A DNA stretch of 38,714 bases from Promethearchaeota archaeon (GTDB lineage: Archaea > Asgardarchaeota > Lokiarchaeia > Sigyniarchaeales > SOKP01). Shown here one piece after another: positions 8,561-15,709 of this stretch. The stretch is taken from contig JAHPZE010000035.1 in NCBI GenBank assembly GCA_019058365.1, forward strand, positions 1 to 38,714, in the 5' to 3' direction. Under the pieces are notes generated by a model. It was not told where the DNA came from and did no database searches. It was given only the letters and a program-made list of their open reading frames with translations. Position numbers and translations under genes: made by a program. Within the stretch, counting starts at the first letter, position 1. The number at the start of each line of letters is the position of its first letter.

Positions 8561-9250
8561 TTATGAATTTAATAATTTTTCTATATTTTCTAATAAAAAA
8601 TTACGAAATTCTTCCCTATTAAAATCAGCTTTTCCAAATTGTAAGAGTTCGCTAGCATAATCTTCTTTATATTTTGGATCTTGTTCAACTTTTCTCATAT
8701 GTCGTTCTACCATTGCAGATCCTAAAACTAAACTGTATGTAAAGAAAGTTAGCAATCCAGCATTCGAATAATTAATCTCTCCTTTTTCAATTGCATCTTG
8801 GATCACTTTAGCTGTACCTATGAGATAATTAAATTCACGATATTCTTTTTCAAATGGTCCTATCTTGTTAGAAGGAGGAGATTCTCTTAGATGCATCATA
8901 GCAAAAGCCGCAAAATCGTTTTCAGCAAATACTAAAAAGTTATTAAAAATTTTCATTAAAAGATCTTTAGTAGAACCCTTATGTTCTTTAATTATTTTTT
9001 TAGTTTGTTCTCGATATTGCGCATAAAACTTGTTTCGGATAGCAATCCATAATTCTCTTTTACTTTCTACATAGTTATACAGATTATTTTGATTCATACC
9101 AAGAATTTTAGCTAAACCCCGTAGACTGAATCCATCTTTACCTTTTTCTAAAAATAATTCTTTTCCTGCTTCTAAAATTTTCTCAAATTGAGCTGCTTTC
9201 TTTTCAGGGGACCTACTTCGAGTTTGCTTTTTAGTTGAATTATTACTCAT
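8561..9250 (-). CDS. TetR-family transcriptional regulator (paralogue 1)
   Basis: A one-domain-plus-ligand-domain repressor. The N-terminal helix-turn-helix covers the region from FEKILEAGKELF through LAKILGMNQNNLYNYVESKRELW, ending in the Tyr/Lys-rich turn typical of TetR recognition helices. The remaining roughly 150 residues are helical and variable, as expected for the effector-binding domain. An upstream TTG would add nine Lys/Ser-rich residues; the ATG at 9250 is preferred. The recognition helix is nearly the same as in the second TetR at 20910-21644, so the two may share operators. It sits between the Mo-oxidoreductase 1 genes and the flavoprotein/hydroxyacyl-CoA dehydrogenase pair, all on the minus strand. 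That context suggests an acyl-CoA or fatty-acid-like effector, as in many archaeal and bacterial TetR proteins near beta-oxidation genes; this is inference. Confidence 0.88.
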   Translation of the reverse strand: MSNNSTKKQTRSRSPEKKAAQFEKILEAGKELFLEKGKDGFSLRGLAKILGMNQNNLYNYVESKRELWIAIRNKFYAQYREQTKKIIKEHKGSTKDLLMKIFNNFLVFAENDFAAFAMMHLRESPPSNKIGPFEKEYREFNYLIGTAKVIQDAIEKGEINYSNAGLLTFFTYSLVLGSAMVERHMRKVEQDPKYKEDYASELLQFGKADFNREEFRNFLLENIEKLLNS

Positions 9251-9333
9251 TTTTTTTTCCGTTGATTTCTTTATCAAAACTTTATTTCAATATTTCCTTA
9301 TAGATTTAACTCAAAACTTCTCTATTCCTAATT

Positions 9334-9347
9334 AAGTAAAGCTACTT
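9334..9347 (-). promoter_or_regulatory. Putative TetR 1 operator next to a TATA-like box
   Basis: An inverted repeat AAGTA-N4-TACTT lies about 85-97 bases before the TetR 1 start codon. On the minus strand it directly follows TATATTTAAA, a good archaeal TATA candidate, so a bound repressor would block preinitiation-complex assembly or the start site. The arms are short (5 bp), so chance is possible. A related AAAGTA-A-TTTAC sequence precedes the second tetR gene. Confidence 0.35.
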
Positions 9348-9390
9348 TAAATATAATATGTATATTGAGGGAAAAAAAGGGGATCAAATT

Positions 9391-9417
9391 AAAAAAAAAA
9401 ATAACACAAAATGTGTT
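9391..9417 (-). terminator. Hairpin plus T-tract terminator after flavoprotein gene 2
   Basis: On the minus strand, 38 bases after the flavoprotein stop codon, a perfect 6-bp stem AACACA-N3-TGTGTT (9403-9417) is followed by an unbroken run of eleven T residues (9401 down to 9391). Archaeal RNA polymerase terminates on T-tracts, and the hairpin makes this the clearest terminator in the window. It separates the hydroxyacyl-CoA dehydrogenase/flavoprotein transcript from tetR 1. Confidence 0.6.
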
Positions 9418-9454
9418 TTGAATAATTCAAAGATAATTTAAATATACAAATTTG

Positions 9455-10486
9455 TTATTTTAACATATTATAATTGTTTTTAATCGCAGATTCTGCTTCC
9501 TTCATTATTCTTTGAATAATATCATTAACATCATCAATGCTATCAATTATTCCAATTGATTGCCCTAGTAATACAGCACCTGTTTTAATATCTCCATTAT
9601 AGACCCTATCATAAGCACCTAAATCCTTCACTCTTTGCTCAGGAGATATAGATTGCTCGTATTCTATCATTTCTTCTTTAGAACTGGGTGCTGGATGTGA
9701 TAGCGCGTATTCATTTTTATATAAGCGAATTGGTCCAAATGATCCAGTGTAAAGCCCAGTATCTTGTGGTTTCCCTGGTGGAACTAAAGCCTTATACTTT
9801 TCATGAAATTCACTCTGTTGTGAAGCGATAAATCTTGAACCCATAGCTATAGCTCCTGCTCCGAGTGAGAGTGCCGCTGCCAACGCTTCACCTGTGGCAA
9901 ATCCTCCACATGCGATTTTAGGTAAGTCAGGAAATGCTTTATTTATTTGCTGTAATAATACAAGAGTTGAAACTCTTTCATAAGATTGATGGCCACCTCC
10001 TTCAGTTCCAGTAACTACTATACCATCTACACCCGAATCTACACATTTTTGAGCAAGCCATACTGCAGGTGCTACATGAAAGTGTTTAACTTCCGAATTT
10101 TCTCTTAATTCTTGAAAGTATTTAGATTTTGGTAGAAATCTTGAAGAACCTGCAGAAGTAAGCCAATATTTACACTGATCCCTCATTTTCGGATTTTTCA
10201 TAACTATTTGTGGTACTTTTCTTGCCATCTCTCGAACTCCTGGATTATTACGAGATGTAAGGATGTTAAGTCCAAAGGGTTTATCTGTGTGTTCAATCAT
10301 ATATTCCAAGCTTGCAAGATGTTCCTTGACGGGGTCCGTTCCCACTATATTAACATTTGATAAAACACCTAAACCACCCGCTTCACATACTGCAAGAGCT
10401 AAATCTCTTGTAAAAAAAGGACCCATTGGTGCACTGAATATAGGATATTTAATCCCAAACATTTTCGTTATATTAGTTTCTATCAT
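9455..10486 (-). CDS. FMN-dependent nitronate monooxygenase/FabK-like flavoprotein (paralogue 2)
   Basis: Close paralogue of the protein at 84-1136, sharing ITKMFGIKxPI, APMGPF, AGGLGVLS, LTSAGSSR, FHVAPA(L/V)WLA, GGGHQSYE, ACGGFATGE and AMGSRFIAS. This FMN-binding TIM-barrel family contains nitronate monooxygenases and FabK enoyl reductases. Two in-frame ATGs occur 9 bases apart. The second is chosen because MIETNITKMFG then aligns with the other copy and leaves a better-spaced AGAG upstream. It lies 68 bases after the 3-hydroxyacyl-CoA dehydrogenase gene on the same strand, so the two are probably cotranscribed. That neighbour favours an acyl-CoA-linked redox role, such as reduction of an enoyl-thioester or oxidation of an activated carbon acid, over detoxification of nitroalkanes. 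This reading is inference. Confidence 0.85.
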   Translation of the reverse strand: MIETNITKMFGIKYPIFSAPMGPFFTRDLALAVCEAGGLGVLSNVNIVGTDPVKEHLASLEYMIEHTDKPFGLNILTSRNNPGVREMARKVPQIVMKNPKMRDQCKYWLTSAGSSRFLPKSKYFQELRENSEVKHFHVAPAVWLAQKCVDSGVDGIVVTGTEGGGHQSYERVSTLVLLQQINKAFPDLPKIACGGFATGEALAAALSLGAGAIAMGSRFIASQQSEFHEKYKALVPPGKPQDTGLYTGSFGPIRLYKNEYALSHPAPSSKEEMIEYEQSISPEQRVKDLGAYDRVYNGDIKTGAVLLGQSIGIIDSIDDVNDIIQRIMKEAESAIKNNYNMLK

Positions 10487-10554
10487 TTTATTCATTCTCT
10501 TGAATTTTTAAAAATATTGATAATTAAAAAATTAAAAAAAAATAGAGATGTAAA

Positions 10555-11730
10555 TTATATCATATCTACAAATTTACCTGACTTAAATAAATCACATGGT
10601 TTTAGGTAGGGTTTACCTAAATTTTCAGCTGTTTCTTCCAAAAGCTTAGCTAAACGTTCATAGTTCTTAGTAGCATATTCCATAGGACCTTTAAAATTCA
10701 TACCTGCTAATATTGCATCATCGATCACCTTCCAGCTTGATACAACGCCCTCTTCTAGAATTCTGCATCCCTCATTAGCATTGATGGCATTAAAAAGATC
10801 TTGATTCACAAGTCCTGCTTTTTTTGAGAGATCAGGTTGTGGTCTCCCCTTTGACCAATCATAAAACCCTTGTCCAGTTTTTTTACCCAGAGTCCCCTTT
10901 TCTATTTGCATTCTTAAAACTTTTCCAGGTTTAAAATCAGGAGAAAGTTTTTCGCTATAATAAAATCCTCCATTATATGATATATCCCGCCCTGTAAAAT
11001 CTGCTAATGTTAATGAAGACATTGGAGTATTTGGTCCAGTTAGATCAGCATCTACTTGTTCCCAAGGAATACCCTTTTCGTATGCTTGATCAATAATATG
11101 ATTAAAATAAATGCCCCTTGGAGCAAGTACCCGATTAACTATAAATCCGGGTCGATCCTTCTGTACACGAGCAATGTATCTTTCTCCTCTCAAGCATGGC
11201 AATGATTTCGCAACTTCAACACCTATATCCATAGATTCTTCTGAGCTCTTATCACCTTTAATAACTTCAATAAGACGCATTAATGGAGCTGGATTAAAAA
11301 AATGCATTCCTATTACATTTTCAGGTTTACTACATTTCTCCGCGATCTCAGTAATGCTCATAGTAGAAGTGTTCGAAGCAAATATACATTTTTCTGGAGA
11401 GTTTTCAATAACATCCTTACATACTTTTTGTTTTATATCTAATTTTTCTACAACTGCTTCAATAACTAAATCTGCATCCTTAACTGCATCAATGATATCA
11501 CTCGACGTTTTTAGTCTTGCTAAATAATCTGCAGCACTTGATCCTTCAGGTAAACTACCTTTTGATTCTAACTTCTCAAATCCTGTTTTTATGTAATCCA
11601 AACCTTTTTCAATAATTTGATCACTTATGTCAACTGCTGTAACATTATAACCTGCCATTAAATTTACTTGAGCAATTCCTTTACCCATATCGCCAAAACC
11701 AAGCATAACAATATGTTTCACATTCACCAT
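10555..11730 (-). CDS. 3-hydroxyacyl-CoA dehydrogenase
   Basis: NAD-dependent oxidation of 3-hydroxyacyl-CoA to 3-oxoacyl-CoA. The N-terminal Rossmann motif is GFGDMGKG (residues 11-18). The catalytic dyad is His143 in GMHFFNPAP with the Glu of LIEVIKG twelve residues later, and SNTSTMSIT is the usual substrate-binding loop. The C-terminal helical domain has KDRPGFIVNRVL and GKKTGQGFYDW. At 391 residues it is longer than single-function 3-hydroxybutyryl-CoA dehydrogenases (about 280-300). The extra length lies mostly at the C-terminus and looks like a second, degenerate dimerisation half. In this window it supplies the step from 3-hydroxybutyryl-CoA to acetoacetyl-CoA after the dehydratase and hydratase. 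The flavoprotein gene is next downstream. Its divergent neighbour is Mo oxidoreductase 2. Confidence 0.92.
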   Translation of the reverse strand: MVNVKHIVMLGFGDMGKGIAQVNLMAGYNVTAVDISDQIIEKGLDYIKTGFEKLESKGSLPEGSSAADYLARLKTSSDIIDAVKDADLVIEAVVEKLDIKQKVCKDVIENSPEKCIFASNTSTMSITEIAEKCSKPENVIGMHFFNPAPLMRLIEVIKGDKSSEESMDIGVEVAKSLPCLRGERYIARVQKDRPGFIVNRVLAPRGIYFNHIIDQAYEKGIPWEQVDADLTGPNTPMSSLTLADFTGRDISYNGGFYYSEKLSPDFKPGKVLRMQIEKGTLGKKTGQGFYDWSKGRPQPDLSKKAGLVNQDLFNAINANEGCRILEEGVVSSWKVIDDAILAGMNFKGPMEYATKNYERLAKLLEETAENLGKPYLKPCDLFKSGKFVDMI

Positions 11731-12017
11731 TTATTTCAACCTATTTTTTTTTAATATAAATAATAAATATACATTATACATTAAATAATCTTTTTAATAA
11801 CCTTTTATAAAGTCTATAGGAAAAAAGTTATATTTTAAATTGAGAGAAGTGAGAAGTAAATACTAATCAGAATGAATAGAATATACACAAAATTTACATT
11901 CTCAATTTTCTCTCTATAGAATAGATAAATAGTGATCAAACTATCAATAAATCTTTTCATAAAAAGTATTTAAACATCATATATTTTTTTAGTTAAGTTT
12001 TAGTTCAAAATAAAAAG
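11731..12017. other. Divergent promoter region between hydroxyacyl-CoA dehydrogenase and Mo oxidoreductase 2
   Basis: No gene is seen in these 287 bases. A widely spaced inverted pair, AAATTGAGA (11837-11845) and TCTCAATTT (11900-11908), brackets the middle. A TATA-like TATTTAAAC lies at about 11966-11974, some 45 bases before the Mo-enzyme start. A 16-base palindrome at 11929-11944 is listed separately. Confidence 0.4.
11929..11944 (+). promoter_or_regulatory. Putative operator upstream of Mo oxidoreductase 2
   Basis: Inverted repeat ATAGT-GATCAA-ACTAT about 20 bases upstream of the TATA-like box of the Mo oxidoreductase 2 gene. Its GATCA and AACTAT words recur with a 3-base insertion (GATCATAAAACTAT, minus strand) in the control region between TetR 2 and the alcohol dehydrogenase, at about 21824-21838. 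This makes it a candidate site for one of the TetR proteins. Confidence 0.35.
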
Positions 12018-14309
12018 ATGGTTGGATTAAAAATAGCGCAAGAAAAAGATGGACTGAAAATAATTAATACTGGATGTTGTCACGATTGTGGAGGTCGTTG
12101 TGTACTAAGAGCTCACGTAAAAAATGGAAAAATTATAAGACTTGAAACTGATAATGAAGAAGATCCTCAGTTAAGAGCTTGCTTACGAGGAAGAGCATAT
12201 AGACAACGAGTTTATTCAGATGAAAGACTCAGATATCCTCTACGTCGCGTTGGTGAACGTGGAGAGGGAATATTCGAGAGAATATCTTGGGATGAAGCGT
12301 TGGATGAAGTAGCCTTTAAGATTAAAGAGATTAAAAAAAATTATGGTAATTCTGCAATTTTACTTGTCCCTGGTGGTGGTAATCAAGGAATGCTCCATGG
12401 TATCGTATCTCATGCATTAATGCTTCATCAAATTGGGGGATATACTCGAATGTGGGGGGCTCCATCATACGAAGGTGCGTTATTTGCTTCTATGGCTACT
12501 TATGGTACAATGATGACTGGTAATGCTCGTGAAGATTTACTTAACTCTAAGTTTATAATAATGTGGGGTTGGAATCCAGCAAATACAGTTTGGGATCCTG
12601 GTACAAGTTTATGGTTGGCTAAAGCTCGAGAACAAGGAATAAAAATTGTGGCAATTGATCCAATCTTTACTGATTCAGCTGCAGTTTTAGCAGAAGAATG
12701 GATTCCTATTCGCCCTGGTACTGATACTGCTATGCTCATCGCGATGGCATATGTAATCATAACTGAAAATTTGCATGATCAAGTCTTCATTGAAAAATAT
12801 ACAGTTGGTTTTGATAAGTTTAACGATTATGTTATGGGCAAAGAAGATGGAATACCTAAAACTCCAAAATGGGCAGAAAAGATTACTTCTGTTCCAGCAT
12901 CAACAATTGAAAACCTAGCACGAGAATATGCTAAAAAAAAACCAGCAACTCTTATCGCTGGATGGGGTCCTGCGAGAACTATGTTTGGAGAGCAATATTC
13001 AAGAGCCGCAAATGTATTATGTGCTATAACAGGTAATATTGGTATAAATGGAGGATACTCTTCAGGCTTTATGAGAGCATATTATAGTCGTGAGAGAATT
13101 GTCACAGGAGGGAAAAAAAAGTCTGGCCCTATCAAGCTAGAAGAGGAGAAACTTAAAAAACCGAGAATTCAAGATAATCCAATTGATTTTGGGGCGCCTC
13201 CACGAGAGGATAGTTTATATAAGTTAAAAGGTGGGACTAATCCGGCAAATACTCGTATTCATTATAATGACTATTATAACGCAATTTTAAAAGGTAAGAA
13301 AGGCGGCTATCCAGCAGATATAAAAATGGCTTATATAGTTGGCACCAATCATTTAAATCAGTTTGGAAATGTAAATAAAGGTATTAAAGCACTAAAATCT
13401 CTTGATTATATTGTCATATTTGAGCAATTTATGACACCTACAGCTCAATTAGCAGATATTGTATTACCTGTAAACACATTCATGGAACGTAACGATGTTG
13501 CTGTTCCATGGCTAGGAGCACCTTACTATATTTATTTAAATAAAGCCATTGATTCGATGTATGAATCAAAGTCGGATCTAGAAATATGTAAAGAACTCTC
13601 TAGAAAATTGGGTGTTGAACAGAGCATATTGGATTTACCAGAAGACCAAATTTTAAGACTACTTACTGCTCCTCGTAAAGATATTAAAAGCTATAATAAA
13701 ATGAAGAGAGATGGATTTTATAAAGTAAAAGTGGAAGAACCATTTGTTGCATTTAAAGAACAAATAGAAGATCCAGAAACTCATCCCTTTCCTACTTTAT
13801 CAGGAAAAATTGAAATCTATTGTGAGCATATAGCAGAGAAGAATAACCCTTTAATGCCTCCAATTCCTAAGTATTTAAGCCATGAGGAACATTACGATTC
13901 TCCTAAAGCTAAAAGATTTCCATTACAACTTCTTACTCCTCACAATAAGAGGAGAACCCATTCTACTTTGCAAAACATTCCGTGGTTAGAAGAGGTTGAA
14001 CCCCATAATGCTTGGATAAATCCCAAGGATGCTTTAAAACGTAATATAAAAGATGGGGATTTGATAGATATTTATAATGATCGAGGTAGAATAAGAATCC
14101 CTGCTAAAGTTACTGAACGAATTATCCCTGGAGTAGTTTGTGTTTATCAAGGAGCATGGTATAATCCCGACAGAGAGGGAATAGATCTCGGTGGATGTGC
14201 GAATGTGTTAACTCAAGATAGTTATTCTCCAGGTGGTGCATTTCCCTTAAATAGTTCTCTTGTGGAAATAGAATTGGCTCCCATTAATAAAAAGGAGGGG
14301 AATTTATGA
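12018..14309 (+). CDS. Cytosolic molybdopterin (Mo/W) oxidoreductase, DMSO reductase family, catalytic subunit 2
   Basis: Paralogue of the protein at 6036-8276, 763 residues. The N-terminal [4Fe-4S] ligand set is complete: Cys20 (or Cys21), Cys24, Cys28 and Cys55, in CCHDCGGRC and LRACLRGRA. Ser150 in WGAPSYEGA aligns with the Mo-ligand serine of DmsA-type enzymes. The C-terminal MGD-binding domain has LLTPHNKRRTHSTL and WINPKDALKRNIKDGD. No twin-arginine leader is present, so the enzyme is cytosolic. An insertion rich in Lys/Pro (about residues 365-395, GKKKSGPIKLEEEKLKK) is absent from paralogue 1. The stop overlaps the start of the Fe-S subunit gene (ATGA), showing translational coupling. 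Donor or acceptor is unknown. The neighbourhood of acyl-CoA enzymes suggests oxidation or hydroxylation of an organic acid derivative, but the sequence does not settle it. Confidence 0.88.
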   Translation: MVGLKIAQEKDGLKIINTGCCHDCGGRCVLRAHVKNGKIIRLETDNEEDPQLRACLRGRAYRQRVYSDERLRYPLRRVGERGEGIFERISWDEALDEVAFKIKEIKKNYGNSAILLVPGGGNQGMLHGIVSHALMLHQIGGYTRMWGAPSYEGALFASMATYGTMMTGNAREDLLNSKFIIMWGWNPANTVWDPGTSLWLAKAREQGIKIVAIDPIFTDSAAVLAEEWIPIRPGTDTAMLIAMAYVIITENLHDQVFIEKYTVGFDKFNDYVMGKEDGIPKTPKWAEKITSVPASTIENLAREYAKKKPATLIAGWGPARTMFGEQYSRAANVLCAITGNIGINGGYSSGFMRAYYSRERIVTGGKKKSGPIKLEEEKLKKPRIQDNPIDFGAPPREDSLYKLKGGTNPANTRIHYNDYYNAILKGKKGGYPADIKMAYIVGTNHLNQFGNVNKGIKALKSLDYIVIFEQFMTPTAQLADIVLPVNTFMERNDVAVPWLGAPYYIYLNKAIDSMYESKSDLEICKELSRKLGVEQSILDLPEDQILRLLTAPRKDIKSYNKMKRDGFYKVKVEEPFVAFKEQIEDPETHPFPTLSGKIEIYCEHIAEKNNPLMPPIPKYLSHEEHYDSPKAKRFPLQLLTPHNKRRTHSTLQNIPWLEEVEPHNAWINPKDALKRNIKDGDLIDIYNDRGRIRIPAKVTERIIPGVVCVYQGAWYNPDREGIDLGGCANVLTQDSYSPGGAFPLNSSLVEIELAPINKKEGNL

Positions 14310-14866
14310 ACCAAATGGGTTTCTATTTTGATCAAACAAGGTGTACTGGTTGTTACACATGTGCAGTAGCTTGCAAAGATTGGAATGATAATCCAGTGGG
14401 TGTAAATTGGAGATTCATAAAGACTGTGGAGGATGGGACATTTCCTAACTTATTTTTAGCTTATGTATCTACTTCATGTCATCATTGTGCGGATCCTCCC
14501 TGTGTAAAAGCTTGTCCGACAGGAGCAATTATTAAAAGACAATCAGATGGAATTGTAGTTGTGAATTCTGAAAAGTGTTTAGGTAAGAAAGATTGTGGTT
14601 CAAAATGCTTGAAAGTATGTCCTTGGGACATACCTCAATTTCGCAATGAAGAGAATTCGAAAATGGAAAAATGTAATTTTTGCTTAGAGCGCCTAGAGAA
14701 GGGGCAGCAAACTATTTGTGTTGAAGCATGTCCCATGTTTGCTCTTGATGTCGCTCCACTTAAAGAATTACAAGAAAGATATGGTAATATACAAGAAGCA
14801 GAAGGGTTTAATTACTTTGAGAAATTCAAGCCATCTGTAATATTCAGACCTAAGCTAAAAAAATAG
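14306..14866 (+). CDS. Four-[4Fe-4S] ferredoxin-type electron-transfer subunit of Mo oxidoreductase 2
   Basis: Partner of the preceding catalytic subunit, 186 residues. Sixteen cysteines sit in four groups: CTGCYTCAVAC, CHHCADPPCVKAC, CLGKKDCGSKCLKVC and CNFCLERLEKGQQTICVEAC. This is the DmsB/NrfC pattern. Its ATG overlaps the upstream stop codon by four bases and is preceded by a strong GGAGGGG Shine-Dalgarno 5 bases away, so the two subunits are made together. It lacks a signal peptide and any membrane segment. It is clearly the counterpart of 5477-6034; both open with MGFYFDQTRC or VGFYFDQTRC and end with a KPT/SxIF motif. Confidence 0.9.
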   Translation: MNQMGFYFDQTRCTGCYTCAVACKDWNDNPVGVNWRFIKTVEDGTFPNLFLAYVSTSCHHCADPPCVKACPTGAIIKRQSDGIVVVNSEKCLGKKDCGSKCLKVCPWDIPQFRNEENSKMEKCNFCLERLEKGQQTICVEACPMFALDVAPLKELQERYGNIQEAEGFNYFEKFKPSVIFRPKLKK

Positions 14867-14921
14867 GATAATATCTTTTTTTAAATATTTTTACTAAATT
14901 TAATTATTTTCAAATATTATA

Positions 14922-15698
14922 GTGCTAAACAATCGAAAAATTTTAAGTGATTCTATGAAAGAAGTTGATAGGGTGAAGTATTATAATGTTTCTGAAATAT
15001 TTGGTATGCTTCATAATAGATTAAGTCAAGATGAGATAAAGGATCATTTTCGAACTGGCAAAATTCATGGTATAAAGATTGAAGATCAATGGTATGCTAA
15101 AAAAGAAGCAATTGATGAATTTGAAGAAGAAGTAATTAATACGGATATATATTTTTCTGAACTCCATCAGATTGATTTAACAAAAATCCAGTTAAAAGGA
15201 CGAATTCTAGACATTGGTGGTGGTGGAGAAGGAATTATTGGTCAATTCGCAGGACCTCACGTCATATCGATAGATCCCTCTGAAAGGGAGCTTAAAGAAG
15301 CACCAAGCGATTGCGTAAAAATTATTATGAATGGAAAGGATTTGAAATTTCTAGATGACACTTTTGATTCTATTACTTTATTTTTTACAATGATGTATAT
15401 ACCGATATCAGATCATAATAAAGTCTTTAAAGAAATTTATCGTGTTTTAAAATCAAAAGGAAATCTTTTTCTTTGGGAACTCACAATTCCAAAAAGACCT
15501 GAAACAGATAAAGACATCTTTGCAATTAAATTAGAAGTAGATATTGGGGACAAAAAAATATCAACGGGGTATGGAACTAGGTGGGGTAAAAAATTCGACA
15601 TGGGACATTATTTAGATTTGGGAAAAAGAATTGGTTTTAAGATTATAGAAAAGGAAGTAAATGGAGAAACCTTCTTTATTAAATATTTAAAAGATTAA
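14922..15698 (+). CDS. HTH/excisionase-like domain fused to a class I SAM methyltransferase
   Basis: Two parts are visible. Residues about 20-66 (YYNVSEIFGMLHNRLSQDEI, then GKIHGIKIEDQWYAKKEAI) resemble a MerR/excisionase-type winged helix. Residues about 85-258 form a methyltransferase of the type 11 class: motif I is ILDIGGGGEGIIGQF, an acidic ISIDPS loop follows, then a motif-IV-like FDSITLFFTMMYIP and a post-motif EIYRVLKSKGNLFLWE. The substrate is unknown. The listed GTG start is uncertain; an ATG at 14955 removes 11 residues without touching the HTH. It begins 55 bases after the Mo oxidoreductase 2 Fe-S gene on the same strand, so it may belong to that transcript. The stop is only 11 bases from the convergent metallo-hydrolase gene. 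Confidence 0.75.
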   Translation: MLNNRKILSDSMKEVDRVKYYNVSEIFGMLHNRLSQDEIKDHFRTGKIHGIKIEDQWYAKKEAIDEFEEEVINTDIYFSELHQIDLTKIQLKGRILDIGGGGEGIIGQFAGPHVISIDPSERELKEAPSDCVKIIMNGKDLKFLDDTFDSITLFFTMMYIPISDHNKVFKEIYRVLKSKGNLFLWELTIPKRPETDKDIFAIKLEVDIGDKKISTGYGTRWGKKFDMGHYLDLGKRIGFKIIEKEVNGETFFIKYLKD

Positions 15699-15709
15699 AG
15701 CACCATTTT

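Noticed and set aside
11837..11908. AAATTGAGA and its inverse TCTCAATTT 54 bases apart, considered as a regulatory RNA hairpin or looping site.
   Set aside because: Wide spacing, no compensating pairs beyond nine bases and no similarity to a known riboswitch or small RNA.
5477..14866. The two Mo-enzyme/Fe-S pairs considered as respiratory DMSO, nitrate or polysulfide reductases.
   Set aside because: No twin-arginine signal, no membrane-anchor subunit and no maturation chaperone gene nearby; a soluble role fits better.
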